Counted from the stretch's first letter, positions 32,188 through 42,983 are shown. The stretch is 45,578 nt of DNA from Rhodospirillaceae bacterium (GCA_002746255.1 NVWO01000014.1:1-45578), one strand, 5' to 3'. Notes: generated from the sequence alone by a model not told the origin. Numbers and translations: made by a program.

Positions 32188-33132
32188 TTACGCTTGCGGA
32201 TTTTGCAGGTCGAGCCCCAATAGGCCACGCGCAAAAGCACGCGGATCAAAGGCGTGTAAATCGTCTACCGCTTCGCCAACCCCCACCGCATGGACCGGCA
32301 AGCCAAAACGCTCGGCCAGGGCCACGACAACGCCGCCACGTGCCGTGCCGTCCAGCTTGGTCACCATCAGGCCCGTGAGTGCCACCGCCTGGCAAAAAGC
32401 TTCGACCTGGGAATGCGCGTTTTGCCCGACATTCGCATCCAGAATTAAAAGCGTTGCATGGGGGGCTGTGGGGTCGCATTTTTTCAGCACGCGAACAATT
32501 TTCTTCAGTTCTTCCATCAGTTCCAGCTTGTTCTGCAGCCGGCCCGCCGTATCCACCAGCAGCACGTCGCGCCCATCACGCGTCGCCTGTTCATAGGCAT
32601 CAAAGGCAAGCGCCGCTGCGTCCGAACCCGCTTCCCGCGTAAAAACGGGCACACCTGCCCGTTCGCCCCAAAGCTGCAATTGCGAAACCGCCGCCGCGCG
32701 AAACGTATCCCCGGCAGCAAGAAGAACGCGATGGCCTTCCGTTGCATAGCGTGCCGCCAATTTGCCAAGGGTTGTCGTCTTGCCGCTGCCGTTCACGCCG
32801 ACAACAAGAACGACGAAGGGTTTTTTTTCGGGATCGATCGCAAGCGGTTTTGCCACCGGGTCGAGAAGAGCTTGCACCGCCGTCGCCAGGGCTTCACGCA
32901 CGTCTTCCGGCGTCACGTCCTTGCCGAAACGCGTTTCCTTTAAGGACGCAACAAGCCGGGATGCCGCCGCCACGCCAAGGTCGGCCCCAATCAGAAGTTC
33001 TTCCAGTTCTTCGAGGGTGGCGGTGTCCAGCGGCCGGTTTTTGAAAATACCGCCGATGCCGTCCGTAAGCTTCGCCGATGATTTTTTAAGCCCCGTTCGA
33101 AGGCGCGCAAGCCAGCTTGTCCCTTTCACCAT
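32188..33132 (-). CDS. ftsY: Signal recognition particle receptor FtsY
   Basis: 314 residues, the NG GTPase that docks SRP-ribosome complexes at the inner membrane. N domain about 1-100 (KLTDGIGGIFKNRPLDTATLEELEELLIGADLGV). G domain: P-loop GVNGSGKTTTLGKLA, GDTFRAAAVSQLQ, VDTAGRLQNK, TKLDGTARGG and the closing VGVGEAVDDLHAFD. The acidic A domain of E. coli FtsY is absent, as usual in alphaproteobacteria. ATG 33132 lies 7 bases after the mtaB stop, so dapF-mtaB-ftsY form an operon. Its partner Ffh is encoded divergently at 36247. Confidence 0.96.
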   Translation of the reverse strand: MVKGTSWLARLRTGLKKSSAKLTDGIGGIFKNRPLDTATLEELEELLIGADLGVAAASRLVASLKETRFGKDVTPEDVREALATAVQALLDPVAKPLAIDPEKKPFVVLVVGVNGSGKTTTLGKLAARYATEGHRVLLAAGDTFRAAAVSQLQLWGERAGVPVFTREAGSDAAALAFDAYEQATRDGRDVLLVDTAGRLQNKLELMEELKKIVRVLKKCDPTAPHATLLILDANVGQNAHSQVEAFCQAVALTGLMVTKLDGTARGGVVVALAERFGLPVHAVGVGEAVDDLHAFDPRAFARGLLGLDLQNPQA

Positions 33133-33139
33133 GCGCGCA

Positions 33140-34384
33140 TTATCGGGAAACCCGCCCCAACAATTCCTCCGCGCCCAATTCAATCCCGGCGGAGACAATC
33201 GTCCCGGGAAGAGCATCCGTATCCAGCCGCACGGGCGCGAAATGTTCGCTGCGGCCAAGGCGTGGCGTTTCAACCAGCAGCTTTGCGCGCGTGCCGGCAC
33301 AGGCTTCATGAAAACGTCGCTCGGCCTGCTTGCCCGCTGCGCGCAGCCGCGCCGCGCGCGCCTTGCGAATTTCACCCGGCACCTGGGGCATCCGTGCCGC
33401 TGGCGTTTCCGGGCGGGCGGAATAGGGAAAGACATGCAGATAGGTCAGACCGCAGGCCGCAACCAGGCTAAGCGTGTCTTCAAACATGGCGTCCGTTTCC
33501 GTCGGAAAGCCTGCAATCAGATCGGCGCCAAAGACGATGTCTTTGCGCAAATTCCGTGCGCGTTCGCAAAAGGCGATAGCCTGGGCGCGGCTGTGGCGAC
33601 GTTTCATGCGCTTTAAAATCATGTCATTGCCCGATTGCAGGCTTAAATGCAGATGCGGCATCAATCGGGGCTCGTCCGCAAGCAGGCGCAAGAGATCCGC
33701 GTCCACCTCCGCCACGTCGATGGAAGAAAGGCGCAGGCGCGGCAATTCCGGCACCAGGGCAAAGAACCGGCGCAGCATCGCGCCAAAGCCCGGCTTGCCG
33801 GGAAGGTCCGCGCCATAAGAGGTCAGATCAACACCGGTCAGAACGATTTCCTTGTACCCATTGGCGAGAAGGGCGCGCGCCGCGTCGACAAGTTCCCCCA
33901 GCGGCACACTGCGGCTTGCCCCCCGGCCATAGGGAATGATGCAGAATGTGCAGCGATGATCGCAACCGTTCTGCACCTGCAGGAAGGCCCGCGCGCGACC
34001 TTCGAACCCCTGGACAAGATGCGACGCCGTCTCGCGCACGGAAAAAATATCGTTCACCTGAATGCGCGCGCCGGACGGATCGCCATAGTTTTTCGGATCC
34101 AGCTTCTCGGCGTTGCCAAGCACGAAATCGACCTCCGGCATCTGCCCATAGGTTTCGGGCGAAATTTGCGCGGCACAGCCGGTCACAACGATGCGCGCGT
34201 CCGGACGTTGGCGGCGCAGACGCCGGATGGCCTGGCGCGCCTGGCGCTCGGCCTCTGCCGTGACGGCGCAGGTGTTGACATAGACAACATCGGTTTCACC
34301 GGCACCGCGCGCATGGGCCTTGATGACTTCCGACTCATACGCGTTCAGCCGGCAACCGAAGGTAAGAACGTCCGGCGCCGTCAT
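33140..34384 (-). CDS. mtaB: tRNA t6A37 methylthiotransferase MtaB
   Basis: 414 residues. A radical-SAM enzyme that converts t6A37 to ms2t6A37 in tRNAs reading ANN codons. The N-terminal UPF0004 domain supplies three cluster cysteines (TFGCRLN, VNTCAVT, VTGCAAQ). The radical-SAM motif CDHRCTFC lies in LQVQNGCDHRCTFCIIPYGRG, followed by LTGVDLTSYG and HLHLSLQSGND. A short TRAM-like region closes the protein. The ATG at 34384 overlaps the dapF stop (ATGA), which also fixes the start. Confidence 0.95.
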   Translation of the reverse strand: MTAPDVLTFGCRLNAYESEVIKAHARGAGETDVVYVNTCAVTAEAERQARQAIRRLRRQRPDARIVVTGCAAQISPETYGQMPEVDFVLGNAEKLDPKNYGDPSGARIQVNDIFSVRETASHLVQGFEGRARAFLQVQNGCDHRCTFCIIPYGRGASRSVPLGELVDAARALLANGYKEIVLTGVDLTSYGADLPGKPGFGAMLRRFFALVPELPRLRLSSIDVAEVDADLLRLLADEPRLMPHLHLSLQSGNDMILKRMKRRHSRAQAIAFCERARNLRKDIVFGADLIAGFPTETDAMFEDTLSLVAACGLTYLHVFPYSARPETPAARMPQVPGEIRKARAARLRAAGKQAERRFHEACAGTRAKLLVETPRLGRSEHFAPVRLDTDALPGTIVSAGIELGAEELLGRVSR

Positions 34385-35253
34385 GGCCCCATCTCCCGGG
34401 CCAGCCATTCGCAGGAAATCTCGCCTGAAAAACTTCGCAATGCCGGACCTGAAAGCAACACATCGCCACCGAGAAAGAGGCGCACAAACAGGCTGCCGCC
34501 ATCCTGCACAACCTCAATCGCGGCACCCGTTTCCAAAAGCCCCCGGCGGCTGGCAGCGACGACAGCGGCGCACGCGCCGCTGCCACAAGCCGGCGTCAGA
34601 CCCGCGCCACGTTCCCAGACGCGCAGGCGCAGGCGATTGTCGCCAAGCATTTGCGCAATGCCGATGTTCGCCCGTTCAGGAAAAATCGGGTCCCGTTCCA
34701 GAACCGGACCGATTTCGCCAAGGGGCACCTTTTCCGCGTCCTCGACAAAGAAAACCGCATGGGGATTGCCCGTGCTGACGGCCACGGCGTCCCCAAGCGC
34801 GCCATCGCCAAGGGCGAGATGCAGCGTATCGGCGGCCTCCTTCAGGGGGATCGCCTGCCAATCGGTTTGTGCCGGCCCCATATGGACCGAGATGCAGCCC
34901 GTATCGTCGCGCGTGGCTTCCAGCACGCCCGCCTTCGTGGCAATGGTCACGCGGCTTTCCGCCCCTTCGTCCATCAGCAAAAGCGCCACGCAGCGCGTCG
35001 CATTGCCACAGGTCGAAACCTCGCCACCATCGGCGTTGCGGATACGCATCTGCGCCGTCGCGTCGCGCGCATCTTCAATCAACACAACCTGATCACAACC
35101 GACACCCGTGTGACGCGCGGCAATGGCGCGCGCACCAGCGGCGCTAAACGCCGCCTCCGGCAAACCCAACGCGGGCGAATCCGGCGTCCGGCCATCGAGC
35201 ACGACAAAGTCGTTGCCAGCGCCCTGCATTTTTTGAAAAGAAAACGTTTCCAT
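34381..35253 (-). CDS. dapF: Diaminopimelate epimerase
   Basis: 290 residues. It interconverts LL- and meso-diaminopimelate for lysine and peptidoglycan. The two catalytic cysteines are Cys82 (STCGNATRC) and Cys223 (TPACGSGAC) in the mirror-image domains; QGAGNDFVVLDGR and NPHAVFFVED are also typical. Start ATG 35253. First of dapF-mtaB-ftsY, a common alphaproteobacterial order; the iron-sulfur gene lies 32 bases upstream on the same strand. Confidence 0.95.
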   Translation of the reverse strand: METFSFQKMQGAGNDFVVLDGRTPDSPALGLPEAAFSAAGARAIAARHTGVGCDQVVLIEDARDATAQMRIRNADGGEVSTCGNATRCVALLLMDEGAESRVTIATKAGVLEATRDDTGCISVHMGPAQTDWQAIPLKEAADTLHLALGDGALGDAVAVSTGNPHAVFFVEDAEKVPLGEIGPVLERDPIFPERANIGIAQMLGDNRLRLRVWERGAGLTPACGSGACAAVVAASRRGLLETGAAIEVVQDGGSLFVRLFLGGDVLLSGPALRSFSGEISCEWLAREMGP

Positions 35254-35285
35254 GCCCGCTTATATGGCCGAAAAGCTTGGGAAGT

Positions 35286-35993
35286 CTATTCGTTTCCGGT
35301 GAGACCGGCGTTGCACAACGAGCGGAAAAAGGCCGCCATATGAAAAGACGCCTGAACGGGCGCGTTGGGGGCCGCCACCGGACAGGCGCGCCGGGCCTGG
35401 CATCCCGCCTCCAGACAGGCGTTTCCCGCAGGCGTCGTCAGATAGGTCGCGCAAGCCGGCACGTCATAGCTGGACGACGCAAACGCGCCCACCGGACAGG
35501 CGTCCAGACAGGGCTTTGCCGCGCAAGTGTCGCAAGGAACAGGCCTGTCGACCCGTGGGGCCACGGGCAGCGTCCCGGCAAAGGCAAACGCCCCGCGATA
35601 GGCATGCCACAGGCCATGTTCCGGGTGAATGAGAAGACCGAGCGGCGAGGGCGCGACCGCCTCGGCCCGTTGGGCCCAGCGGGCAAAGGGGTGGCCGCCA
35701 CCGCCAAAGGGAAAGAACAATTCGGCCCCAAGCCTTAACGCCAGAGGCGCCAGCACCCGGGCCGTCCAGCGATCAAGGGGATCGGCCTCGCCATCCGCCG
35801 CTTCGGGCGAAAGGGGGAAAACCTCCCAAAGCGCGCCGCCGGCATTGCCGATCATGATCAGGGTCTTTGCCATGTGCCCGGAAGCCAGAAGCGGCACGTC
35901 ATCGCCAGCCTCTGGGTAAAAGCCGCCCCGGGCAATCAGCCCAAGGGGGGCCAGCGCCGCTTTAATTTCTCCATAAACAGTCTCATCCGTCAT
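35286..35993 (-). CDS. 4Fe-4S protein related to the C-terminal part of QueG-like reductases
   Basis: 235 residues. The C-terminal half has two cysteine groups: CDTCAAKPCLDACPVGAF and CATYL...CLEAGCQARRACPV, as in a two-[4Fe-4S] ferredoxin. The N-terminal half (about 1-140) has ARGGFYPEAGDD, LIMIGNAGGALWEVF and ARWAQ and resembles the cobalamin-binding part of epoxyqueuosine reductase-like proteins only loosely. It is much shorter than true QueG, so it should not be called QueG. Probably a cytoplasmic redox protein. ATG 35993; transcribed with dapF. Confidence 0.75.
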   Translation of the reverse strand: MTDETVYGEIKAALAPLGLIARGGFYPEAGDDVPLLASGHMAKTLIMIGNAGGALWEVFPLSPEAADGEADPLDRWTARVLAPLALRLGAELFFPFGGGGHPFARWAQRAEAVAPSPLGLLIHPEHGLWHAYRGAFAFAGTLPVAPRVDRPVPCDTCAAKPCLDACPVGAFASSSYDVPACATYLTTPAGNACLEAGCQARRACPVAAPNAPVQASFHMAAFFRSLCNAGLTGNE

Positions 35994-36041
35994 CGCCCTA
36001 TCTTATGGCCGACGCGTGACGGCCAGCGCAAGCGCGACTGT

Positions 36042-36079
36042 CGCCTTGGCAAAAGCCCTCCGCCTTGGCAAAAGCCCCC
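36042..36079. repeat. 19-bp tandem duplication upstream of ffh
   Basis: CGCCTTGGCAAAAGCCCTC (36042-36060) is followed directly by CGCCTTGGCAAAAGCCCCC (36061-36079), differing at one base. It lies in the 253-base divergent gap between the iron-sulfur gene and ffh. Confidence 0.9.
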
Positions 36080-36246
36080 GGAAAGGCTTGATGTTTTGCG
36101 CGTGGCCCCCTAGCATGCCGCGAACTTTCCGCCCAAAAAGGCCTTTTCCCTCTCGAGGGGGGCCGCCAGTCCGCGAGTTTCGCGCGCTGGCGTTTTTTGC
36201 GTTGAAAGACCGCGTTTTTAAGAACGACCCGACTTTTAAGGAAACC

Positions 36247-37629
36247 ATGTTCGAAAGTCTTACAAACCGGCTTGGTGACGTCTTTGATCGGCTCCGCAAA
36301 CGTGGTGCCCTTTCGCCAGAGGACGTGAAATCAGCGCTTCGGGAAATCCGGATTGCGCTTTTGGAAGCGGACGTCGCCCTGCCCGTCGTCAAGGATTTCA
36401 TCACCAAAATCGAGGAACGCGCCGTCGGCGAAGCGGTCGCGCGCGCCATCGCCCCCGGTCAGATGGTCGTGAAAATCGTCCACGATACCCTTGTCGAAAT
36501 GCTTGGCGCCGAGGCCCAGGGCCTGAACCTGAACGCGGAACCGCCCCTTGCCATTCTTGTCGTCGGCCTCCAAGGCTCGGGAAAAACGACGACGGTCGCC
36601 AAGATCGCCCAGCGTCTGACCCAAAAGGAAAAGAAAAAGGTGCTGATGGCGTCCCTTGACGTTTATCGGCCCGCCGCCCAGGAACAGCTTGGCGTTCTAG
36701 GCCAACAGGCGTCCCTCGCCGTGCTGACGCCGATAAAAGACGAAGCGCCGGTCGCGATTGCAAAGCGCGCCATGGCCGATGCCCGCAAGGGCGGGTTCGA
36801 CATCGTGCTGCTCGACACCGCCGGGCGGCTGCAGATTGACGACGCCATGATGGCCGAGGCCGAGGCCGTCCGCAACGCCGTCACGCCGACCGAAACCCTG
36901 CTTGTCGCCGATGCCATGACGGGCCAGAACGCCCTTGGCGTGGCCGAAACTTTCCATGCCCGCATTGGCCTCACCGGCATCGTGCTGACGCGCCTTGACG
37001 GGGACGCGCGCGGCGGTGCCGCCCTTTCCATGCGCGCGGCAACCGGCTGCCCAATCAAATTTGTCGGCGTCGGTGAAAAAATCGACGCGCTGGAAGAATT
37101 TCACCCGGACCGCATCGCCGGTCGCATCCTGGGCATGGGCGACATCGTAAGCCTCGTCGAAAAAGCCCAGGCGACGACCAGCGAAGAAGACATTGCGCGC
37201 CTGACCTCGAAACTGGAAAAAGGCCGTTTCGACCTTGAAGACATGGCGCAGCAGTTTCGCCAGCTCCGCAAGATGGGCGGGATCAGCGAACTGGTTTCGC
37301 ATTTGCCCGGACTGAACAAACTCCAGAAGAACCGGGCAGCCTCGAAAATCGACGAAGGCCTCTTGCGACGCCAGGAAGCCATTATCCATTCGATGACGCC
37401 TGGCGAACGACGCAACCCGAAAATCCTGCACGCCTCGCGCAAACAGCGCATCGCGCAAGGGTCCGGCACGGATGTGCGCGATGTGAACCGCCTGCTGAAG
37501 CAATTCCGCGACATGCAGACGATGATGAAGAAAATGAAGAAGATGGGAAATATGGGAAAGCTGGGGATGGGAAAACCCGCCCTTGGCGGCCCTATCCCCT
37601 TTGACCCAACGCGTCCCCCCAACGCCTAA
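36247..37629 (+). CDS. ffh: Signal recognition particle protein Ffh
   Basis: 460 residues. N domain (about 1-90), G domain with P-loop [15 protein letters not shown] (107-121), [22 protein letters not shown] and [13 protein letters not shown], then the M domain with a Met-rich end ([21 protein letters not shown]) that binds signal peptides and 4.5S RNA. It delivers nascent membrane proteins to FtsY. The ATG at 36247 follows TTAAGGAAACC; the frame is open further upstream but lacks homology. First gene of the ribosome/leucine operon. Confidence 0.97.
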   Translation: MFESLTNRLGDVFDRLRKRGALSPEDVKSALREIRIALLEADVALPVVKDFITKIEERAVGEAVARAIAPGQMVVKIVHDTLVEMLGAEAQGLNLNAEPPLAILVVGLQGSGKTTTVAKIAQRLTQKEKKKVLMASLDVYRPAAQEQLGVLGQQASLAVLTPIKDEAPVAIAKRAMADARKGGFDIVLLDTAGRLQIDDAMMAEAEAVRNAVTPTETLLVADAMTGQNALGVAETFHARIGLTGIVLTRLDGDARGGAALSMRAATGCPIKFVGVGEKIDALEEFHPDRIAGRILGMGDIVSLVEKAQATTSEEDIARLTSKLEKGRFDLEDMAQQFRQLRKMGGISELVSHLPGLNKLQKNRAASKIDEGLLRRQEAIIHSMTPGERRNPKILHASRKQRIAQGSGTDVRDVNRLLKQFRDMQTMMKKMKKMGNMGKLGMGKPALGGPIPFDPTRPPNA

Positions 37630-37645
37630 AGGAGAGCAAGAGCCG

Positions 37646-37984
37646 ATGAGTGTTAAAATTCGCATGTCCCGTGGCGGTGCCAAAAAGCGCCCCTTCTATC
37701 GGATCGTCGTAACGGATTCGCGCAACCCCCGCGATGGCCGCTTCCTTGAAAAGGTCGGCTCCTACAACCCGATGCTGGCCAAGGACAACCCGGACCGCGT
37801 GAAGCTCGTCCCGGACCGGATCACCCATTGGCTTTCCGTTGGTGCCAAGCCAAGTGATCGCGTTGCCCGTTTCCTTGGCGAGGCGGGAATCATCCCGATG
37901 CCGGCACGGCGCAACAACCCGCAAAAGGCAATCCCTAAAAAGGACCGCGGCAAGGAAGGCGAAGACGCGCCCGCAGCAGAATAG
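37646..37984 (+). CDS. rpsP: 30S ribosomal protein S16
   Basis: 112 residues. The N-terminus [23 protein letters not shown] and [10 protein letters not shown] are diagnostic of bS16. The C-terminal 25 residues are a Lys/Glu-rich extension common in alphaproteobacteria. Strong ribosome site (AAAGGAGAGC) 8 bases before ATG 37646. It follows ffh after 16 bases. Confidence 0.97.
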   Translation: MSVKIRMSRGGAKKRPFYRIVVTDSRNPRDGRFLEKVGSYNPMLAKDNPDRVKLVPDRITHWLSVGAKPSDRVARFLGEAGIIPMPARRNNPQKAIPKKDRGKEGEDAPAAE

Positions 37985-38014
37985 AGCGCGCGGCCATTCC
38001 TAAAGGGCAACGCC

Positions 38015-38599
38015 ATGATGACCGAGAAACGCCCGGCGCGTGAAACGCAAGCAGACCGCATCTGCGTCGGTGCCGTCGTCGGTGCCCATGGCGTAAAGGG
38101 GACGCTTCGCGTGCGCAGCTTCACGGAAAACCCGGAGGACCTAACGGCCTATGGCCCGGCCACGGACGAAGCGGGCGAACGCGTCTTCAAACTTTCCGTC
38201 GAGGGCAGGGCAAAGAACGATCTTCTGGTGCGCGTCGCCGGCGTTAGCGATCGCGACACGGCACTGGCACTTAAGGGCACGCGGTTTTACGTACCGCGCG
38301 CCGCCCTGCCCGAACCGGAAGAGGGTGAATATTACCATGGCGACCTGATCGGACTTCGGGTCGAGGACGGAGACGGCAACGCCCTTGGCAGCGTACGCGG
38401 CGTCCATAATTTCGGTGCCGGCGATGTTTTAGAGATCGGAGCCGAAAGCGGAGCAACCCTGATGATCCCATTCACCCATCAGGCGGCCCCCGAGATTGAC
38501 CTGAAGGCGGGCCGAATGCGTGTCAATCCTGAGGCTGGCAGTGGATCACAAGCGGCACACCCGCCAAAAGAACCGCCGCGAGCCAAGGAAGGGGAATAA
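38015..38599 (+). CDS. rimM: Ribosome maturation factor RimM
   Basis: 194 residues. It assists 16S rRNA 3'-domain folding during 30S assembly and binds S19. The N-terminal RimM domain has [22 protein letters not shown]. The PRC-barrel half has [31 protein letters not shown] and [21 protein letters not shown]. The C-terminal tail after about 170 is variable. Start ATG 38015. Between rpsP and trmD as in most bacteria. Confidence 0.96.
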   Translation: MMTEKRPARETQADRICVGAVVGAHGVKGTLRVRSFTENPEDLTAYGPATDEAGERVFKLSVEGRAKNDLLVRVAGVSDRDTALALKGTRFYVPRAALPEPEEGEYYHGDLIGLRVEDGDGNALGSVRGVHNFGAGDVLEIGAESGATLMIPFTHQAAPEIDLKAGRMRVNPEAGSGSQAAHPPKEPPRAKEGE

Positions 38600-38603
38600 C
38601 GCC

Positions 38604-39314
38604 GTGGCCGGACAGACGCCCCTGTGGCAGGCAAAGGTTTTTACCCTGTACCCGGAGATGTTTCCGGGAATTCTCGACTTTTCGCTGCCGGGCAAGGCAC
38701 GTAAAAGCGGGATTTGGGCCTTGGAAGTGGTGGACATTCGCCGTTTTGCGCGCGATAAACACCGCTCTGTCGACGACACGCCTTTCGGCGGCGGGCCTGG
38801 GATGGTGCTTCGCCCCGACGTCATTGATACGGCCCTTGAGGCGGAAGCCACCCCACAAGCGCCGATGATCTGCCTTTCCCCACGGGGCCGACCGCTGGAC
38901 CAGGATTGCGTCCGCCGCCTCGCCCAGGAGAAAGACGTGACGTTTCTTTGCGGACGCTTCGAGGGCATCGACGAGCGCGTGTTGGAGAAATGGGACATGG
39001 AAGAAATCAGCCTCGGCGATTTCATCCTGTCTGGCGGCGAACCGGCCGCAACCGCGCTGATCGATGCCTGCGTGCGGCTGCTGCCGGGGGTGATTGGAAG
39101 CCAGGATGCCCTGGTTGAAGAAAGTTTTGAAGGCGGGCTTCTAGAATACCCGCACTACACCCGGCCGCAAAACTGGAAAGGCCGCGAGGTGCCGGAAGTT
39201 CTGCTTTCCGGGCACCATGAGAAAATCCGCGACTGGCGTCTTGCCATGGCGGAAGAAATTACGCACAAGCGACGTCCGGACCTGTGGGCCCGTTACGTCC
39301 GGAAAAAGCTTTAA
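38604..39314 (+). CDS. trmD: tRNA (guanine-37-N1)-methyltransferase
   Basis: 236 residues. A SPOUT (trefoil-knot) methyltransferase making m1G37, which prevents frameshifting. Seen: [80 protein letters not shown] and [24 protein letters not shown]. The start is GTG 38604, preceded by AAGGAAGGGG, 4 bases after the rimM stop; the longer frame overlapping rimM is not needed. Confidence 0.96.
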   Translation: MAGQTPLWQAKVFTLYPEMFPGILDFSLPGKARKSGIWALEVVDIRRFARDKHRSVDDTPFGGGPGMVLRPDVIDTALEAEATPQAPMICLSPRGRPLDQDCVRRLAQEKDVTFLCGRFEGIDERVLEKWDMEEISLGDFILSGGEPAATALIDACVRLLPGVIGSQDALVEESFEGGLLEYPHYTRPQNWKGREVPEVLLSGHHEKIRDWRLAMAEEITHKRRPDLWARYVRKKL

Positions 39315-39325
39315 GAGGAATGACC

Positions 39326-39787
39326 ATGAACATCATCGAACAGCTCGAAAAGAAAGAAATCGAGAAATGGAACGCCGAACGCCCCGTTCCGGACTTCCAG
39401 GCCGGCGACACGGTCCGCGTAAACGTGAAAGTCGTTGAAGGATCGCGTGAGCGCGTTCAGGCTTTCGAAGGCGTTTGCATCGCCCGCACAAACCGCAGCA
39501 TCAATTCTGCTTTTACGGTGCGAAAAGTTTCCCATGGCGAGGGCGTCGAGCGTGTCTTCCCCCTCTATTCCGCACGCATCGCCAGCATCGAAGTTGTGCG
39601 TTTTGGTTCGGTGCGACGGGCAAAACTCTATTATCTGCGTGAACGTTCCGGACGCAGCGCACGCATCGCCGAAGACGCAACACGGCGCATTGCAGCGCGT
39701 GAGAAGGCGCGCGAAGCGGCGGGAAGCAGCCCGACCAAGAAAAAAACGCGCGGAAAGAAAAAAGCGGCGGCGGCAAAAGCCGAATAG
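39326..39787 (+). CDS. rplS: 50S ribosomal protein L19
   Basis: 153 residues. Core signature: [50 protein letters not shown] and [18 protein letters not shown]. The C-terminal 35 residues are a Lys/Ala-rich extension that E. coli L19 lacks but alphaproteobacterial forms often have. ATG 39326 follows TAAGAGGAATG; leuC begins 4 bases after the stop. Confidence 0.97.
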   Translation: MNIIEQLEKKEIEKWNAERPVPDFQAGDTVRVNVKVVEGSRERVQAFEGVCIARTNRSINSAFTVRKVSHGEGVERVFPLYSARIASIEVVRFGSVRRAKLYYLRERSGRSARIAEDATRRIAAREKAREAAGSSPTKKKTRGKKKAAAAKAE

Positions 39788-39791
39788 GACG

Positions 39792-41198
39792 ATGGCGCGA
39801 TCGAGGACATTATTCGATAAAATCTGGCAGTCCCACCTGGTGGAAAGTGCCAAGGACGGCACCTGCCTGCTTTATATCGACCGGCATCTCGTCCATGAGG
39901 TAACCAGCCCCCAGGCCTTCGACGGGCTGCGTGCGGCCGGGCGGCGCTTGCGCCACCCCAAGGCAACCCTCGCCGTCGCCGATCACAACGTGCCAACGAC
40001 AGCACGAGCCGCCGGCATCACCAACCCGGAATCCCGCATGCAGGTCGAAACCCTCGAAAAAAACTGCAAGGAATTCGGCATTGCCTATTTTTCGATGGAC
40101 GACATCCGCCAGGGAATTGTCCACGTCATCGGACCAGAGCAGGGCTTTACGCAACCCGGCATGACCATCGTCTGCGGCGATAGCCACACGGCAACCCACG
40201 GCGCCTTTGGTGCCCTTGCCTTTGGCATCGGCACGTCCGAGGTCGAACACGTCCTGGCCACCCAGACGCTTATTCAAAAACCCGCAAAAAATATGCGCGT
40301 GACGGTGACCGGAACCCTGGGGCCGGAAATCACGGCCAAGGACATTGCCCTGGCCATCATCGGTGCCATCGGCACCGCCGGCGGCACCGGGTATGTCATT
40401 GAATATGCCGGCGACGCCATTCGAAATCTGTCGATGGAAGGGCGGATGACACTCTGCAACATGACCATTGAGGCAGGCGCACGCGCAGGCCTCATCGCCC
40501 CAGATGAAACGACCTTTGCCTATCTGAAAGGCCGGAATTTTGTGCCAACGGGCACCGTCTGGGAACAGGCGGTTGCCATGTGGCGGACGCTTCCTTCCGA
40601 CGAAGGTGCCACCTACGACAAGGAAGTCACCCTCGACGCCGACGCCATCGTCCCCCAGGTGACGTGGGGAACCAGCCCCCAGGACGTGGCCCCCATCACC
40701 GGGGCTGTGCCGGACCCGGTCCGTGAAACGGACCCGGACCGCCGGCGTGCCATGGAACGCGCCCTTGCCTATATGGGATTGACGGCGGGAACGCCGATGC
40801 AGGACATCAAAATTGATTGCGTCTTCATCGGCTCGTGCACAAACGGGCGGATCGAAGATCTGCGCGCCGCCGCCGCCATCGTAAAGGGAAAGAAAATCAA
40901 CGCCCATGTTCGCGCCATGGTGGTGCCGGGCTCAGGCTTGGTCAAACAGGCGGCGGAAGCCGAAGGCCTCGACCAAATTTTCCTCGACGCGGGCTTTGAA
41001 TGGCGCGAGCCCGGCTGTTCGATGTGCCTGGCGATGAACGCCGACAAGCTGAAGCCGGGCGAACGCTGCGCCTCGACCTCGAACCGCAATTTCGAAGGCC
41101 GCCAGGGCCGCGACGGACGCACCCATCTGATGAGCCCGATCATGGCCTGCGCCGCAGCCCTCGCCGGACATCTCGCCGACATTCGCAAAATCTCTTAA
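39792..41198 (+). CDS. leuC: 3-isopropylmalate dehydratase large subunit
   Basis: 468 residues. An aconitase-superfamily subunit that isomerises 2- to 3-isopropylmalate with LeuD (leucine synthesis). The [4Fe-4S] ligands are in IGSCTNGR and [10 protein letters not shown]. Other motifs: [44 protein letters not shown] and [15 protein letters not shown] 39792 lies just after rplS, so ribosomal and leucine genes appear to share a transcript; this linkage is common in Rhodospirillales-type genomes. Confidence 0.97.
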   Translation: MARSRTLFDKIWQSHLVESAKDGTCLLYIDRHLVHEVTSPQAFDGLRAAGRRLRHPKATLAVADHNVPTTARAAGITNPESRMQVETLEKNCKEFGIAYFSMDDIRQGIVHVIGPEQGFTQPGMTIVCGDSHTATHGAFGALAFGIGTSEVEHVLATQTLIQKPAKNMRVTVTGTLGPEITAKDIALAIIGAIGTAGGTGYVIEYAGDAIRNLSMEGRMTLCNMTIEAGARAGLIAPDETTFAYLKGRNFVPTGTVWEQAVAMWRTLPSDEGATYDKEVTLDADAIVPQVTWGTSPQDVAPITGAVPDPVRETDPDRRRAMERALAYMGLTAGTPMQDIKIDCVFIGSCTNGRIEDLRAAAAIVKGKKINAHVRAMVVPGSGLVKQAAEAEGLDQIFLDAGFEWREPGCSMCLAMNADKLKPGERCASTSNRNFEGRQGRDGRTHLMSPIMACAAALAGHLADIRKIS

Positions 41199-41212
41199 AG
41201 GATTCGGACGCG

Positions 41213-41824
41213 ATGGAAAAATTTAAAAACTTCAAAGGCATTGCAGCAATGCTGCCGATCATCAATGTCGATACCGACATGATTGTCCCCAAACAATTCC
41301 TAAAGACAATCACGCGCACGGGGCTTGGAAAAAACCTCTTCTTCGAGATGCGTTACACCCAGGACGGCGCCGAAAAACCGGATTTTATCCTCAACCGGGA
41401 ACCGTGGACGCACGCCACCATTCTGGTCGCGGGCCGCAATTTCGGTTGCGGCTCCAGCCGCGAACACGCCGTCTGGGCAATTTCGGATTTCAACATCCGG
41501 TGCGTCATTGCGCCGTCCTTCGCCGATATTTTCTACAGCAACTGCTTCAAGAACGGCATTCTGCCCATCCAGCTTCCCCAGGGCGACGTTCAAACCCTGA
41601 TGAAGGATGCCGAACGCGGCCGTAACGGGTCGCTTGCCATCGACCTGGCGGCCCAGACGGTCACGCGCACCGATGGTGGTGTTTTTTCCTTCGAGATCGA
41701 CCCCTTCCTGAAGCGCTGTCTGCTGGAAGGCCTCGACGACATTGCGTTGACGCTGCAGAAGGAAGAAAAGATTACCGCCTTTGAAGCGCGCCAGCGTGAG
41801 ACACATCCCTGGCTTGTTGCGTAA
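41213..41824 (+). CDS. leuD: 3-isopropylmalate dehydratase small subunit
   Basis: 203 residues. The swivel domain of the heterodimeric isomerase: [61 protein letters not shown] and the C-terminal HPWLVA. Full length. ATG 41213 follows AAAGGATTCGG, 14 bases after leuC. Confidence 0.97.
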   Translation: MEKFKNFKGIAAMLPIINVDTDMIVPKQFLKTITRTGLGKNLFFEMRYTQDGAEKPDFILNREPWTHATILVAGRNFGCGSSREHAVWAISDFNIRCVIAPSFADIFYSNCFKNGILPIQLPQGDVQTLMKDAERGRNGSLAIDLAAQTVTRTDGGVFSFEIDPFLKRCLLEGLDDIALTLQKEEKITAFEARQRETHPWLVA

Positions 41825-41845
41825 GCCTCTCCCCATAACCGGGCA

Positions 41846-42967
41846 ATGAAAACGATGGCTAAAATCGGAAAGCTGCTTCTTTTGCCTGGCGATGGCATTG
41901 GCCCCGAGGTGATGGCAGAAGTCCGCCACCTGATCCACTGGCTGGACACACACCGGGATGTGCAATTCGAAATCGAGGAAGGCCTGATTGGCGGCAGCGC
42001 CTATGACGTCGAAGGCACGCCGCTAACGGACGAAACGATGGCGCGCGCCCTGGCGGTGGACGCCGTTCTTCTGGGCGCCGTCGGCGGACCGAAATGGGAC
42101 GTGCTTCCCTTTGACAAAAAACCGGAGCGGGGCCTGCTTCGCATCCGCAAGGAAATGGGCCTGTTTGCCAATCTGCGCCCGGCGATTGTCTTCGACGCCC
42201 TGGCCGACGCCTCGGCCCTGAAACGCGACCGTGTTTTCGGCCTCGACATTCTGATCGTGCGCGAGCTTACCGGCGGCATCTATTTCGGCGAGCCCCGAGG
42301 CATCGAAGAGATTGGCAAGGGCGAACGCCGCGGCGTCAACACGCAAGTCTACACGACGAAAGAAATCGTCCGCGTCGCGCGTGTCGCCTTCGCCCTTGCC
42401 AGAAAACGCGACAACCGCGTCTGTTCTGTCGAAAAAAGCAACGTGATGGAAAGCGGGCTTCTCTGGCGGGAAGACGTGACCAAGCTGCATGCGGCGGAAT
42501 ATAGCGACGTCGCGCTTACCCACATGTACGCGGACAACTGCGCCATGCAACTGGTGCGCGAACCGAAACAGTTTGACGTGATCGTAACCGACAATCTTTT
42601 CGGCGACATGCTGTCGGACGAAGCGGCGATGTTGACCGGCTCCCTCGGCATGCTGCCTTCCGCCTCCCTTGGGAAGGCCGATGCGAACGGGCGCAGCCGC
42701 GCCCTTTACGAGCCGGTTCATGGAAGCGCGCCGGACATCACCGGCCAAGGCATCGCCAACCCGCTGGCAACGATTTTGAGCTTTGCGATGCTGCTGCGCT
42801 ATTCCTTCGACCTGCAGGAGGAAGCCTGCGCCATCGAAAACGCGGTCCGTCATGTTCTTGATGGCGGCCTGCGCACAGCCGACATCATGCAGCCGGGCAT
42901 GGCCAGGGTCTCAACCCCGGTCATGGGCGAGGCCCTGCTGCGCGAACTCGACAAGCTTTCGCCTTAA
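41846..42967 (+). CDS. leuB: 3-isopropylmalate dehydrogenase
   Basis: 373 residues. NAD-dependent oxidative decarboxylase (third step of leucine synthesis). Motifs: [56 protein letters not shown], the catalytic Tyr region, [43 protein letters not shown] and [24 protein letters not shown]. Start ATG 41846 or 41855 (MAKIGK); both fit. Last gene of the ffh-leuB run; leuA is not in the window. Confidence 0.97.
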   Translation: MKTMAKIGKLLLLPGDGIGPEVMAEVRHLIHWLDTHRDVQFEIEEGLIGGSAYDVEGTPLTDETMARALAVDAVLLGAVGGPKWDVLPFDKKPERGLLRIRKEMGLFANLRPAIVFDALADASALKRDRVFGLDILIVRELTGGIYFGEPRGIEEIGKGERRGVNTQVYTTKEIVRVARVAFALARKRDNRVCSVEKSNVMESGLLWREDVTKLHAAEYSDVALTHMYADNCAMQLVREPKQFDVIVTDNLFGDMLSDEAAMLTGSLGMLPSASLGKADANGRSRALYEPVHGSAPDITGQGIANPLATILSFAMLLRYSFDLQEEACAIENAVRHVLDGGLRTADIMQPGMARVSTPVMGEALLRELDKLSP

Positions 42968-42983
42968 GACGCGCAGGGCACGC

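Noticed and set aside
35286-35993. Calling the iron-sulfur protein QueG (epoxyqueuosine reductase)
   Set aside because: At 235 residues it is well short of QueG, and the N-terminal half lacks clear cobalamin-domain motifs; only the paired cluster motifs are shared.
39810-40907. 365-codon minus-strand open frame over leuC
   Set aside because: Shadow of leuC, whose plus-strand frame has all catalytic motifs.
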